A stretch of 64,000 nucleotides of DNA from Gelidibacter maritimus (GCF_014062315.1 NZ_JACGLT010000002.1:1-64000), one strand, 5' to 3'; shown: positions 35,209 through 44,888, counted from the stretch's first letter. The notes: generated by a model not told the origin, from the sequence alone. Made by a program: numbers and translations.

Positions 35209-36429
35209 TCACTCTATAATCAACCTCAATTTCTCCATATCCTGACTCACCTTTTTCTCTACTACTTGTGCATAAATTTGGGTTGTTGCCAATTTCGTAT
35301 GACCTAATAATTTAGACACTGTTTCAATCGGAACACCATTACTTAAGGTAACGGTCGTAGCAAAAGTATGTCGTGCCATGTGAAACGTAAGGTTCTTTTT
35401 GATGCCACAGAGATCTGCTATTTCCTTCAGATAGCTGTTCAGTTTTTGATTGGAAAGTTTGGGCAAAAGGTGATCAGTGTCATAAGTTCTTACGTGCTCA
35501 CTGTATTTGCCAATTAAATGTCCAGCCTTTGCCAGTAAAGGAATTTTAAAGGGAGTGCCCGTTTTTGTTCTCGTGGCCATTATCCATGGATTACCATCGA
35601 TTCCGATTGCAATATTTTCGTTTGTCAATTCTATGATATCACTATAGGATATGCCTGTGTAACAACTGAAGACAAATAAATCTCTTACAACGATCAAACG
35701 TTCAATTGAGGAAGTGAGATCCTCAACAGCCTGTAATTCTGCCTTTGTAAGGAAAACCCGTTCTTTCTTCTCAATCTTCATTTTAAAATTGACAAAAGGA
35801 TCCCTGTCAATCCATTCCATACGGTATGCAAGCGTGACCATCCTACGCAGGCGTTTAATATGTTTCATCGCGGTATTGTTACCGATTTTGGATTGCCCTG
35901 CTTTAGGAATATAAGAACGTAGAAAATTCTCAAAACCTACGATGAAACTATATTTGAGTTTTGCCAAGGGAATATCATCCATATGGAATTCCTCGGAAAT
36001 GAACTCCAACATATAACGTTGGCTGGTCTTATATTGGGCCATCGTATTTTTATGCAACTTATGTTGCATTTTTTCATTATAATATACAATTAGGCCCTGA
36101 AAGGAAAGATTGTTTTTATCTTCACCCAAAAAACGAGCTTTTATCATCTGGGAATTCAAGCCTATGCCTTCCGACTGAAATTGCTCATATATTCTTTGAA
36201 TTTTGGTTTGCACCTCATTCAGATACTGATTTAAAATTCGGGCATCTTTTCCCCTTCCGACCGCGCGTTGACACTTTTCATCCCAAGTAGTGATATCAAT
36301 TTTTCTTTTTAAACTGATGTTCACTCGCTGACCGTCAACAGTAATCCGGACGTAGATATTTGTTTGATTTTTAATTGCCCGTTTAGTGTACACCCAAAAC
36401 AGGATAGAAAATGTTGAAGAAGTTCGCAT
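35209..36429 (-). CDS. Tyrosine recombinase / integrase, IntDOT-like
   Basis: Site-specific recombinase of 406 residues. The N-terminal arm-binding domain (about 5-85) contains NIYVRITVDGQRVNISLKRK, followed by a SAM-like core-binding domain (about 105-205) and the catalytic domain. Catalytic residues seen: the beta-hairpin Lys in TRTKTG, HMAR in the HxxR box, LLGH, and nucleophile Tyr in TTQIYAQV. The first Arg box reads CYTGISYSD, with Ser where most family members have Arg, as known for the CTnDOT integrase. It lies downstream of tRNA-Asp on the same strand, with paired direct repeats between them. No other mobility genes are visible. Confidence 0.9.
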   Translation of the reverse strand: MRTSSTFSILFWVYTKRAIKNQTNIYVRITVDGQRVNISLKRKIDITTWDEKCQRAVGRGKDARILNQYLNEVQTKIQRIYEQFQSEGIGLNSQMIKARFLGEDKNNLSFQGLIVYYNEKMQHKLHKNTMAQYKTSQRYMLEFISEEFHMDDIPLAKLKYSFIVGFENFLRSYIPKAGQSKIGNNTAMKHIKRLRRMVTLAYRMEWIDRDPFVNFKMKIEKKERVFLTKAELQAVEDLTSSIERLIVVRDLFVFSCYTGISYSDIIELTNENIAIGIDGNPWIMATRTKTGTPFKIPLLAKAGHLIGKYSEHVRTYDTDHLLPKLSNQKLNSYLKEIADLCGIKKNLTFHMARHTFATTVTLSNGVPIETVSKLLGHTKLATTQIYAQVVEKKVSQDMEKLRLIIE

Positions 36430-36516
36430 AGTTGTCGTCTTTAATAATTATACATTACTTAGACGAAAGTCAAATCAACTAGACTTAGAACATCAAGATA
36501 CATCTTTTTTAACACA

Positions 36517-36547
36517 ATGTTGACGATTAAAAAATGATGTTGACGAT
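36517..36547. repeat. Direct repeat pair ATGTTGACGAT next to integrase
   Basis: Two exact 11-bp copies at 36517-36527 and 36537-36547, 20 bp apart, 88 bases upstream of the integrase start. Their position between integrase and tRNA fits arm-type binding sites of the recombinase or an operator; there is no direct proof. Confidence 0.5.
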
Positions 36548-36601
36548 CTGTGACCTTTTAGAATCAAATAAAACCAAATTCTATGAGTGTCCTAAAAAGC
36601 T

Positions 36602-36635
36602 AAAACCCTGTAAATCATAAGATTTACAGGGTTTT
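36602..36635. terminator. Strong hairpin terminator of tRNA-Asp
   Basis: AAAACCCTGTAAATC, loop ATAA, then the exact reverse complement ending GGGTTTT: a perfect 15-bp stem with A and T ends that can terminate on either strand. It begins 25 bases beyond the 3' end of tRNA-Asp. Confidence 0.85.
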
Positions 36636-36659
36636 GAAAGAATTTGATTTCCTCTTTTG

Positions 36660-36733
36660 CGGTCTGGACGGGACTCGAACCCGCGACCTCCGCCGTGACA
36701 GGGCGGCATTCTAACCAGCTGAACTACCAGACC
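36660..36733 (-). tRNA. tRNA-Asp (anticodon GUC)
   Basis: 74 bases forming a full cloverleaf: acceptor GGTCTGG/CCAGACC, D-loop AGCTGGTTAGA, anticodon loop CTGTCAC (GUC) in a CCGCC/GGCGG stem, T-arm CGGGTTCGAGTCCCG, discriminator G. The CCA end is not fully encoded (GCA follows). It has its own promoter upstream and hairpin terminator downstream. Confidence 0.97.
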
Positions 36734-36791
36734 GTTGCGTTAATGCGAGCCTGCCCGATTAAACTTATCGTTTTCATCGCTCAGGCGGGTG

Positions 36792-36822
36792 CAAATATAC
36801 ACTGCATTTTCAATATCACAAA
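36792..36822 (-). promoter_or_regulatory. Promoter of tRNA-Asp
   Basis: On the minus strand TTTG (36819-36822), exactly 19 bases, then TATATTTG (36792-36799): a full match to the Bacteroidota housekeeping promoter. The leader to the tRNA would be about 50 bases. Confidence 0.85.
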
Positions 36823-36853
36823 CAATTTAGAGCATTTTTTACAAAAATATTGC

Positions 36854-37783
36854 TTACTTAAATTTTCCACGCGCTACCATGTATGTAGTCAGGATTTTAT
36901 CGAAATCTTTTGTGATGTCTGCTTCTACATATTTAATTTGATATTGACCACATTTAAGCCTTAATTCATTAAAATAAGAACCTACCGCATCTTCATAAGT
37001 CTCTTTAATGGTATCTGGATATAAATTAATGTGCTCTCCAGTTTCAACATCTATAAATCGCTTTGGCGTATTTTCAAAATCAAAAGTAAGCTCCTTGTCC
37101 TTATCGAATACGTGAAATAGGACCACTTCGTGTTTTTTATGTTTTAAATGCCGTAGTGCTTCAAACAATCTTTCTTGATCTGTAGTGGTCTGAAACATAT
37201 CCGTAAAAAAGAAAATCAACGATCTCCGATGGATTTTCTCCGCAATTTGATGAAGATAGGTATAAGTTTCCGTTTGCTTATTGACTGGTTTTGAAACTAC
37301 CGTCTTGCTCAATTCACTCAACAGCATTTGATGATGACGCTCACTGCCTTTTTCAGGCGCGTAATAATCATAAGCATCACTATAAATACTCATACCAACG
37401 GCATCGCGTTGTTTTTTAAGAATATGCATTAAACTGGCTGAAGCCAATGCAGAAAATGCTATTTTATTCAGGCTATTAATCGAGAACTCGGTCATTTCAG
37501 GATAATGCATCGAACTGCTGTTGTCAATAATCAAGTGGCATCGTAAATTGGTTTCCTCATCATAGCGTTTGGTAAACAGCTTATCCGTTTTTGCGTATAG
37601 TTTCCAATCGATATGTTTTGTGCTCTCGCCTTGATTGTAAATCTTATGTTCAGCAAACTCAGCCGAAAATCCGTGAAATGGACTTTTATGCATACCAGCA
37701 ATAAACCCCTCAACTACTTGTTTGGCGAGAAGCTCGAGGTTTTTAAAACCACCTGTCTTATTGAGTTCTGACTGTAAGTTCAT
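36854..37783 (-). CDS. DUF58 domain protein (vWA-like)
   Basis: About 309 residues from ATG 37783. N-terminal segment FHGFSAEFAEHKIYNQGESTKHIDWKLYAKTDKLF is the DUF58 core (the RxYxxGDxxRxIDW-like region), followed by a von Willebrand A fold with a metal-site-like DNSSSM and TDM near ..FFFTDMF. Such proteins usually accompany a MoxR AAA+ ATPase in the Bat operon; here neither a MoxR nor Bat genes are adjacent. The next gene downstream in transcription is tRNA-Asp's region, and clpP lies upstream on the same strand. Confidence 0.85.
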   Translation of the reverse strand: MNLQSELNKTGGFKNLELLAKQVVEGFIAGMHKSPFHGFSAEFAEHKIYNQGESTKHIDWKLYAKTDKLFTKRYDEETNLRCHLIIDNSSSMHYPEMTEFSINSLNKIAFSALASASLMHILKKQRDAVGMSIYSDAYDYYAPEKGSERHHQMLLSELSKTVVSKPVNKQTETYTYLHQIAEKIHRRSLIFFFTDMFQTTTDQERLFEALRHLKHKKHEVVLFHVFDKDKELTFDFENTPKRFIDVETGEHINLYPDTIKETYEDAVGSYFNELRLKCGQYQIKYVEADITKDFDKILTTYMVARGKFK

Positions 37784-37895
37784 CAATTTAGATATTGGAT
37801 CGCTTTTTTAGAATTAAGACTGGTGTTTTCATTAATTAAAACTCCATTATCAAAAGAGTCACTCGTCTTAATTCTTGGCACTTAATACATTGTTC

Positions 37896-38441
37896 TTATT
37901 TTATAATTTCATCCACTATGCCATAAGCCACAGATTCCTCTGCACCCATCCAATGGTCGCGGTTAAAATCCTTCATTACTTTTTCAATGGTTTGCCCACA
38001 ATTTTCGGCCAATAACTGCGCACTCAATTCTTTGGTTTTCAAAATTTCCTGTGCCGTAATTTCAATGTCACTTGCTGGTCCGCGTGCACCGCCACTTGGC
38101 TGGTGTATCATCACCCGTGCGTGCGGCTGAATAAAACGCTTTCCTTTTGCGCCTGCTGACAATAGAATAGATCCCATAGAGGCCGCAAAACCTGTACAAA
38201 TGGTAGACACCTCACTGTTTAAGGATTTCATGCAATCATAAATAGCAAATCCTGCAGTTACATAACCACCGGGACTGTTAATGTATAACTGGATATCCTT
38301 GGTTTCTATGGCATCCAAATACATCAAACGGTCAACGACGTGTTTTGCAGATTTATCATCTACTTGCCCCCAAAGGAAGACTTTGCGCTCTTCAATCAAT
38401 TTACTATCGATTAGATCTTGTACTTTTAATTTATTGCTCAT
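37896..38441 (-). CDS. clpP: ClpP-family serine protease
   Basis: Proteolytic subunit that forms a chambered protease with a Clp ATPase. The triad is visible: Ser88 in GFAASMGS, His113 in MIHQPSGG, Asp162 in FNRDHWMGA. At 181 residues it lacks the longer N- and C-terminal parts of housekeeping ClpP (about 195-225), and no clpX or tig is adjacent, so it is probably a second ClpP copy. It lies 112 bases upstream of the DUF58 gene on the same strand. Confidence 0.88.
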   Translation of the reverse strand: MSNKLKVQDLIDSKLIEERKVFLWGQVDDKSAKHVVDRLMYLDAIETKDIQLYINSPGGYVTAGFAIYDCMKSLNSEVSTICTGFAASMGSILLSAGAKGKRFIQPHARVMIHQPSGGARGPASDIEITAQEILKTKELSAQLLAENCGQTIEKVMKDFNRDHWMGAEESVAYGIVDEIIK

Positions 38442-38608
38442 TTTATATAGTTATATTTTTATCTAAAATAAAAAAAGGTTTGCCATTACAACAAACCTTT
38501 TATCATATTATCTGAATATTATGCTTTTTTGAAGTCAGATAGCATCTCCCATCACAATTATGTAGTTCTTATTGATTGTAATGCCAGTTGCTTCTCTGAA
38601 ATTATCGA

Positions 38609-38926
38609 CTATAGAAGCTCATCGATTGCATCAGTATAGGCGTTTTTTGGAGCTACACCAACCTGTCTTCCAACCACTTCTCCGTTTTGAAAAACCAAAA
38701 CCGTTGGAATATTACGCACACCATACTTGGCAGCAAACTCTTGATTTGCATCAACGTCTACTTTTCCAACTACAGCTTTACCGTCGTACTCTTCGCTGAT
38801 TTGATCGATGATTGGTCCAACCATTCTACATGGTCCACACCAAGCGGCCCAAAAATCCACGACTACCGGCTTATCACTTTTCAAAACCGTTTCTTCAAAG
38901 TTTGCATCTGTTATTTCTAATGCCAT
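38609..38926 (-). CDS. trxA: Thioredoxin
   Basis: Cytoplasmic disulfide reductase of 105 residues with the classic VDFWAAWCGPCRM active site (Cys30, Cys33), the cis-Pro in VRNIPTVLVF, and no signal peptide. Length and motifs are those of housekeeping thioredoxin. A TAATTTTG box on the minus strand at 38966-38973 could be its -7 element. Confidence 0.95.
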   Translation of the reverse strand: MALEITDANFEETVLKSDKPVVVDFWAAWCGPCRMVGPIIDQISEEYDGKAVVGKVDVDANQEFAAKYGVRNIPTVLVFQNGEVVGRQVGVAPKNAYTDAIDELL

Positions 38927-39317
38927 ATTTTCTATGTTTTAATTGTTGTTTTTTACTTAAAGACACAAAATTAGTCAAAATATTTGCCAATCCTTACACG
39001 CTTAACATTTGTTTTGCTTATAACTGGATTTGCGATGGTTATGACCGCTTTTGGAGAAAATGATCCAAATTTTTGATTGACTTGCACCGTTAATAATTGC
39101 TCCTGTTGCGTTTTGATTCTGTCCAGCACACAATTATAAAAAAGCTATTGTTGCCCTATACTTAAGGTGATAAATACTAAAACCATTCATCTTAACTTCC
39201 AAAAACCTTGACTTTAATCATCCTTATAAGATGCCTGGCAATTTGCGGCAACATCCATCTTTACTTGCTGAATTTAACTAGGTTAAACCTCAAAATTTTC
39301 TTCGTGACAGGCATAAC
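38927..39317. other. Spacer with only a candidate trxA promoter
   Basis: Apart from TAATTTTG (minus strand, 38966-38973) 40 bases upstream of trxA, nothing is recognisable here. There is no good open frame and no T-tailed hairpin for dnaE. Confidence 0.45.
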
Positions 39318-42300
39318 CTAATTCAACTTAAAAAAAACATCCTGACCGCTTAGTTCATCAAGCAACTCTTGTGAAATTCTCACTTTTTGTTTTCGACTTG
39401 GCATGTGCAATTTCAACTTCTCTTCATTATCATAAACCAAGAAATTCAGCGCATGATTTCCTTCATGCATTCTCAAAATATCCTCTAATGTTTTAATTTT
39501 ACTCTCCTTCAAGTCTTTTATTTCCAATTGGATGGACAATTTTTTAGCATAGGTATCCATAACATCATGTAGCAATTGAAAACTAGAAAACTGCAACCTT
39601 GGATCGGTTCGCTTGCCCGTGTCTTTATTGATCCAGCCTTCTTTGACATACACTCTTACATATACAAATGAGCTTCGGACTAAAAAGTGCCTGAATCTTA
39701 AATACTCTTCTCCAAAAATCCGGAACTCAAAACTATCGGTATAATCCTCAATGGTAAACATGGCCCAACCTTTACCCTGTTTACTCACGCGATGCTCCAC
39801 ATTGGTCACAACGCCACCAAAGGTCATTTCACGATTTACGAAAGGTTCCAGATTCGCAAAATGGGCTAAAGTAGCATTGCAGAATGTCTTCATTTCTACC
39901 TTAAAGTCGTCAAGTGGATGTCCTGATATATAGATGCCAACAACCTCTCGTTCTTGGGCCAACTTTTCCATAGTGCCCCACTCCTCACATGGTGGAACCA
40001 ACGGCTCGGGAATTTGTACATCACTAGCATCACCAAATAAACTGACCTGAGCTGAATTTTCATTTTCCTGATGCTTACTGCCATACTTTATGGCCTTTTC
40101 CAAAAAGGTTATGCCGTCGCCTTCATCTTGAAAATACTGTGCTCTATGAGTATCAGTAAAACAATCAAATCCGCCTGCTAAAGCCAAATTCTCAAAAGCT
40201 TTTTTGTTGGCAGCTCTCAAATCGACGCGTTTTGCAAAATCGAAAATAGATTTATACTGACCATCCTTTTTACGGTTTTCAACGATGGTCATCACGGCAC
40301 CTCGTCCAACACCTTTGATGGCTCCCATTCCGAATCGTACCGCATAATCTTTATTAACGGAAAACTTATAAAAAGACTCATTGACATCCGGACCCAGAAC
40401 GTTTAACTTCATACGCTTACATTCTTCCATGAAGAAGGTCACCTGCTTAATGTCGTTCATGTTATTACTCAATACCGCAGCCATATATTCGGCAGGATAA
40501 TGCGCTTTTAAATAAGCTGTTTGATAGGCAATCCAAGCATAACAAGTGGAGTGCGATTTATTAAATGCATAACTCGCAAAAGCTTCCCAATCTTTCCATA
40601 TCTTCTCTAGCTTTTTGGCATCATGGCCATTTGCTTCTGCTTGGGCAATGAATTTTGGTTTCATCTTATCCAAAACCGCAATCTGTTTCTTACCCATGGC
40701 TTTACGCAGGACGTCAGCTTCACCCTTTGTGAAATCGGCTAACTTCTGAGACAGCAACATCACCTGCTCCTGGTAAACCGTAATGCCATAGGTTTCTTTT
40801 AAGTATTCTTCCATCGCAGGAAGATCATAATCTATCTCCTCTTCGCCGTGCTTACGTCTGGTAAAACTCGGAATGTATTCCATTGGTCCTGGTCGATACA
40901 AGGCGTTCATCGCAATCAGATCCTCAAAAACGGTAGGCTTTAACTCTTTGAGGTGTTTTTGCATCCCAGGCGACTCATATTGAAATACGCCAACGGTTTC
41001 GCCTCTTTGGAACAATTCATAAGTGAGCTTGTCATCTAAAGGGAAACTATCGGGGTCAAGTAAAATATCATGTTTAGCCTTCACGATTTTAACCGTATCC
41101 TTAATTAAGGTCAAGGTTTTTAAGCCCAAGAAATCCATCTTCAACAAGCCTGCATCCTCTACCACGGAGTTATCAAACTGGGTCACATATAAATCAGAAT
41201 CTTTTGCCGTAGCCACCGGAACGAATTTAGTAATATCATCAGGCGTAATGATGACCCCACAGGCGTGGATTCCTGTGTTACGGACAGAACCTTCAAGCGT
41301 TCGCGCCAAATTAACCGTTTCAGACTCCAAGCCCGAGCCTTCAGCAATATTGAGAAGCTCGTTTACTTTTTCCAAGTCCTCAGACCTGAAAGCCTTACTG
41401 AGCTGCTTTTCGTCATAACCAAAAATTTTGCCCAATTTGGACATGGTCGGGATAAGTTTAGAAATCCTATCCGCATCAAAAAGCGGCAAGTCCAAAACTC
41501 TGGCTGTATCTCTAATAGAAGATTTGGCCGCCATGGTACCATAGGTAATGATTTGCGCCACTTGATTACTTCCATATTTTTTGATCACATAATCCATCAC
41601 TCTACTCCGACCTTCATCATCAAAGTCAATATCAATATCCGGCATGCTGATACGATCCGGATTCAAGAAACGCTCAAAAAGCAGATTGTACATGAGCGGA
41701 TCAATATTAGTAATCTTCAGGCAATACGCCACTACTGAACCCGCCGCCGAGCCACGCCCTGGCCCTACGGAAACATCCATATTCCTGGCTTCCCTAATAA
41801 AATCTTCCACAATCAGGAAATATCCAGGGTAACCGGTATTCTCAATAACACTCAACTCAAAATCGAGACGTTCCTTGATTTCGTCGGTGAGTTCCGGATA
41901 GCGTTTCTTGGCGCCTTCATAAGTGATATGACGCAGATAAGCGTTCTCTCCGCGTTTCCCGTTATCAATTAGATCTTCTTCATGCTTAAATTCTTCAGGA
42001 ATTTCAAACGCAGGCAACAAAACATCCCTTGCCAATTCAAAAGCCTCAACCTTGTCCACCACTTCCTGTATATTGGAAATAGCCTCAGGAATATCCTTAA
42101 AGAGCTTTTTCATCTCTTCTGAAGACTTGAAATAATATTCTTGGTTGGGCAACCCGTAACGATAACCCCTTCCACGGCCAATTGGAGTAGACTGCTTCTC
42201 GCCGTCTTTTACACACAACAAAATATCGTGTGCATTGGCATCTTCTTTCTTACTATAATAGGTATTATTGGTGGCCACCAACTTGATGTCATGTTTCTTA

Positions 42301-43706
42301 GCAAAATCAATCAACACCGGATTTACACGATTTTCATCTTCCTGATTATGACGCATCAACTCGATATAAAGATCATCGCCAAACTCTTCTTTCCACCAGA
42401 GCAAAGCTTCTTCCGCTTGGTTCTCACCTATATTCAAGATCTTACTCGGGACTTCACCATAAAGATTCCCCGTTAATACAATCAAATCTTCCTTGTATTG
42501 TTGGATCAATTTTTTATCAATCCGTGGCAAATAATAAAAGCCATCCACAAAGGCGTGCGATGATAATTTGGACAGGTTGTGATAGCCGTTTTTATTCTTG
42601 GCCAAAATGACAATCTGATAGCCATTATCCTTACGTGATTTATCTTTATGGTCTTCACAGACAAAAAATTCGCAGCCAAGGATTGGCTTGATTATTTTTT
42701 CAGTTGGGATTTCACCACGTTCTTCCGCAGCTTTATTTTTGGCTTCCACGGTTCTATTATGATTGCCCACTGCCTTTATAAAATGGAAAGCACCCATCAT
42801 ATTGGCATGATCCGTTAAGGCCACAGCAGGCATCTTGTGTTCTGCCGCTGCTGCCACCAATTCTGGAATACTTATAGTAGATTGCAATACAGAGAATTGA
42901 GAGTGGTTGTGCAAGTGCACAAACTCCACTTCTTTAAGTTCTTCAATATTCTGGGCAATCTCTTTTTTGGTAGGTTCGTCAGATTCTTGAAGGGCCTCAA
43001 TCTGCTTTTTGATCTTCGCACTTTCAGCCTTTAGGTTAATGTGCTTTAATCCGATAAGTTGAATGGTTGCCGGATTGGCTTCTTTAAAATTCTCAAAATA
43101 GTCTGACGATACATCCAACTGTTCCTGAGTGTACTCCTCACGTCGTATTAATTCTAAAAAGCAACGTGTAGTGGCTTCAACGTCGGCAGTAGCGTTATGG
43201 GCTTCGGCAAAGGGTGAATTAAATAGAAACTCATGCAGCTCCGTCAAGGTCGGCAATTTGAACCTTCCATAACGTCCTCCAGGAAGTTGACACAAGTTGG
43301 CAGTGTGCTCGGTACAGGTATCCAAAACCGGAAGTTCCTGCAAATTATTGACCACGGCTTCACGATGGAACTCAGCCCCCATAATATTCAGGTCGAAACC
43401 AACATTCTGACCGACTACAAATTTAGTTTTTGCCAAAGCAGCATTGAACTTTTCCAATACTTCTGCAAGCGGCACACCTTGTTGCTGGGCCAAATCAGTT
43501 GAAATACCGTGGATTTTCTCAGCATCATATGGAATATTAAATCCGTCAGGTTGCACCAAATAGTCCTGATGTTCAATGCAGTTCCCCATACCATCATGCA
43601 ATTGCCATGCAATCTGTATGCATCTCGGCCAGTTATCTGTATCACTAATGGGTGCATCCCAACGCTTTGGTAATCCTGTAGTTTCAGTATCGAATATTAA
43701 ATACAT
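39318..43706 (-). CDS. dnaE: DNA polymerase III alpha subunit with N-terminal proofreading exonuclease
   Basis: Replicative polymerase, 1462 residues. Order: DEDDh exonuclease (about 1-190; MYLIFDTETTGLP holds the first acidic pair, HNATADVEATT the later ones); a linker; PHP domain from about 262 (VHLHNHSQFSVL, ALTDHANMMG); polymerase core with GPGRGSAAGS and the catalytic aspartates in PDIDIDFDDEGRSR near 690; helix-hairpin-helix region; OB fold (MTFGGVVTNVEHRVSKQGKGW) near 1290. The fused exonuclease is known for Bacteroidota DnaE and replaces or supplements a separate epsilon subunit. Single gene on its strand with long spacers on both sides. Confidence 0.95.
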   Translation of the reverse strand: MYLIFDTETTGLPKRWDAPISDTDNWPRCIQIAWQLHDGMGNCIEHQDYLVQPDGFNIPYDAEKIHGISTDLAQQQGVPLAEVLEKFNAALAKTKFVVGQNVGFDLNIMGAEFHREAVVNNLQELPVLDTCTEHTANLCQLPGGRYGRFKLPTLTELHEFLFNSPFAEAHNATADVEATTRCFLELIRREEYTQEQLDVSSDYFENFKEANPATIQLIGLKHINLKAESAKIKKQIEALQESDEPTKKEIAQNIEELKEVEFVHLHNHSQFSVLQSTISIPELVAAAAEHKMPAVALTDHANMMGAFHFIKAVGNHNRTVEAKNKAAEERGEIPTEKIIKPILGCEFFVCEDHKDKSRKDNGYQIVILAKNKNGYHNLSKLSSHAFVDGFYYLPRIDKKLIQQYKEDLIVLTGNLYGEVPSKILNIGENQAEEALLWWKEEFGDDLYIELMRHNQEDENRVNPVLIDFAKKHDIKLVATNNTYYSKKEDANAHDILLCVKDGEKQSTPIGRGRGYRYGLPNQEYYFKSSEEMKKLFKDIPEAISNIQEVVDKVEAFELARDVLLPAFEIPEEFKHEEDLIDNGKRGENAYLRHITYEGAKKRYPELTDEIKERLDFELSVIENTGYPGYFLIVEDFIREARNMDVSVGPGRGSAAGSVVAYCLKITNIDPLMYNLLFERFLNPDRISMPDIDIDFDDEGRSRVMDYVIKKYGSNQVAQIITYGTMAAKSSIRDTARVLDLPLFDADRISKLIPTMSKLGKIFGYDEKQLSKAFRSEDLEKVNELLNIAEGSGLESETVNLARTLEGSVRNTGIHACGVIITPDDITKFVPVATAKDSDLYVTQFDNSVVEDAGLLKMDFLGLKTLTLIKDTVKIVKAKHDILLDPDSFPLDDKLTYELFQRGETVGVFQYESPGMQKHLKELKPTVFEDLIAMNALYRPGPMEYIPSFTRRKHGEEEIDYDLPAMEEYLKETYGITVYQEQVMLLSQKLADFTKGEADVLRKAMGKKQIAVLDKMKPKFIAQAEANGHDAKKLEKIWKDWEAFASYAFNKSHSTCYAWIAYQTAYLKAHYPAEYMAAVLSNNMNDIKQVTFFMEECKRMKLNVLGPDVNESFYKFSVNKDYAVRFGMGAIKGVGRGAVMTIVENRKKDGQYKSIFDFAKRVDLRAANKKAFENLALAGGFDCFTDTHRAQYFQDEGDGITFLEKAIKYGSKHQENENSAQVSLFGDASDVQIPEPLVPPCEEWGTMEKLAQEREVVGIYISGHPLDDFKVEMKTFCNATLAHFANLEPFVNREMTFGGVVTNVEHRVSKQGKGWAMFTIEDYTDSFEFRIFGEEYLRFRHFLVRSSFVYVRVYVKEGWINKDTGKRTDPRLQFSSFQLLHDVMDTYAKKLSIQLEIKDLKESKIKTLEDILRMHEGNHALNFLVYDNEEKLKLHMPSRKQKVRISQELLDELSGQDVFFKLN

Positions 43707-44130
43707 AAAAAAATTCTCTTTTAACTTCCCTAAATGGTAAAATATTATGGCTATTACACCGACTTTTTCTCAAATCCACAATAATAAAATCGATTATCAA
43801 ACACCGTGTGAAACATTTCTATGAGATCATGAGTTTTGACCTTATATAGGAATGTTTGAGCTTGAAATTGCCGAATTGTTGGGTGAATTTCCTTTTCTTA
43901 ATCAAGTACTGAGCCATTAAAACTAAGACCCTGCAAATAAGCAGGATTATCTCAACAGCTATCGGTTTAAAACTCAATAACCATGACGTTTCACTTCCAG
44001 GTTTTGGGTTTCACCAAAAAGTGTTTAAAATTACATATAATTAATGTTTTTCTAAAGCAAAGTTATAAACAGTTGACAAGAAAAAAGTAATCCATTTCAT
44101 TGTTTCAGTGATTGCTCCTTTAACACTTGG
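43707..44130. other. Gene-free spacer
   Basis: No supported gene. A weak CCTGC/GCAGG 5-bp hairpin near 43930 is all I see; there is no clear -7 box for dnaE. Confidence 0.45.
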
Positions 44131-44595
44131 TTAACGCACTGGCACTTTATAGAAAATGCCATCATTAAATCCGACGGAATCCTGTCCATCTGCAGAAAAA
44201 GCAATAAATCTAAAGGTCCCAGTGATGGTATTTCCATCAAATTCTGTTATGACCACCTGTCCGATTTCCTGTTCAAAATTATCTTCCGGGTTTTGAAGAT
44301 TGGCCGTAGAATATGAAATATTTTCTTCATCCAAAAAATCAATCTTAGAATCACTCATTTTAGATAAGCTATACGCTCCTTCTTTAAGCGACACTAACAC
44401 GATCTCCAATTTTTCTGTTTTGGTTCCGGCATTGATGGTCAGTTGGCCATGTTCAGCAAGCACCGCATCAAAGTAAGTTGCACGCCAAAGTTGATAGTTC
44501 TTATTTCCTTGCAATGCAGGAGTATTAAACTGCACCTCATCACCACATCCATAGCATGTGAATAGTATTATTAAAAACAAAGCAACTTTTTTCAT
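44131..44595 (-). CDS. DUF6252-like lipoprotein
   Basis: 154 residues with lipoprotein signal MKKVALFLIILFTCYGC (Cys17). The mature part is a small beta-rich domain with TYFDAVLAEHGQLTINAG near the start and ITGTFRFIAFSADGQ ... GFNDGIFYKVPV at the end, the pattern of DUF6252 proteins of flavobacteria, whose function is unknown. The family name is from memory of this terminal motif. It is on the opposite strand from rpsP. Confidence 0.6.
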   Translation of the reverse strand: MKKVALFLIILFTCYGCGDEVQFNTPALQGNKNYQLWRATYFDAVLAEHGQLTINAGTKTEKLEIVLVSLKEGAYSLSKMSDSKIDFLDEENISYSTANLQNPEDNFEQEIGQVVITEFDGNTITGTFRFIAFSADGQDSVGFNDGIFYKVPVR

Positions 44596-44744
44596 GGCAA
44601 CAAATTTAAATAACTTATTAGAGTACTAATAAACAAAAAACAAGCTATTGAATAACATGAAACCAAAGATTTTTTTAAGAACTCCACCCTATTTATCGAG
44701 CCAACCAATTAAGAACGATTTTAAAATTTTAAGATAAAATTTAT

Positions 44745-44888
44745 CTATTCGGCTAAAAGATTTCGTTCCAAACGACACAAATCGCAATGAAACGCTATGT
44801 TTAATTCATTCCTTCCTATGAAAACGCTGTTGGATTTTTCAAAAATAAGTAAACAATTGGGGCACAGGACATCAAATGTCTGAGCCAT
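44745..44888 (-). CDS. Candidate small zinc-ribbon protein (47 aa)
   Basis: From ATG 44888, MAQTFDVLCPNC begins a 47-residue protein with two CxxC knuckles (Cys9/12 in CPNC and Cys34/37 in CDLC) 22 residues apart, the spacing of a zinc ribbon. The longer in-frame start would run over the rpsP promoter. It is divergent from rpsP and may share its upstream region. It could be a real small regulator or a chance frame; the four-Cys pattern makes chance less likely. Confidence 0.45.
   Translation of the reverse strand: MAQTFDVLCPNCLLIFEKSNSVFIGRNELNIAFHCDLCRLERNLLAE

Noticed and set aside
36644-36964. Open frame of about 106 codons on the plus strand
   Set aside because: It begins across the antisense of tRNA-Asp (the familiar VWTGLEPATSAVTGR-like translation) and runs into the DUF58 gene's opposite strand; a tRNA artefact, not a gene.
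38572-38799. Plus-strand frame opposite trxA
   Set aside because: Fully antisense to a clear thioredoxin gene and low in complexity.
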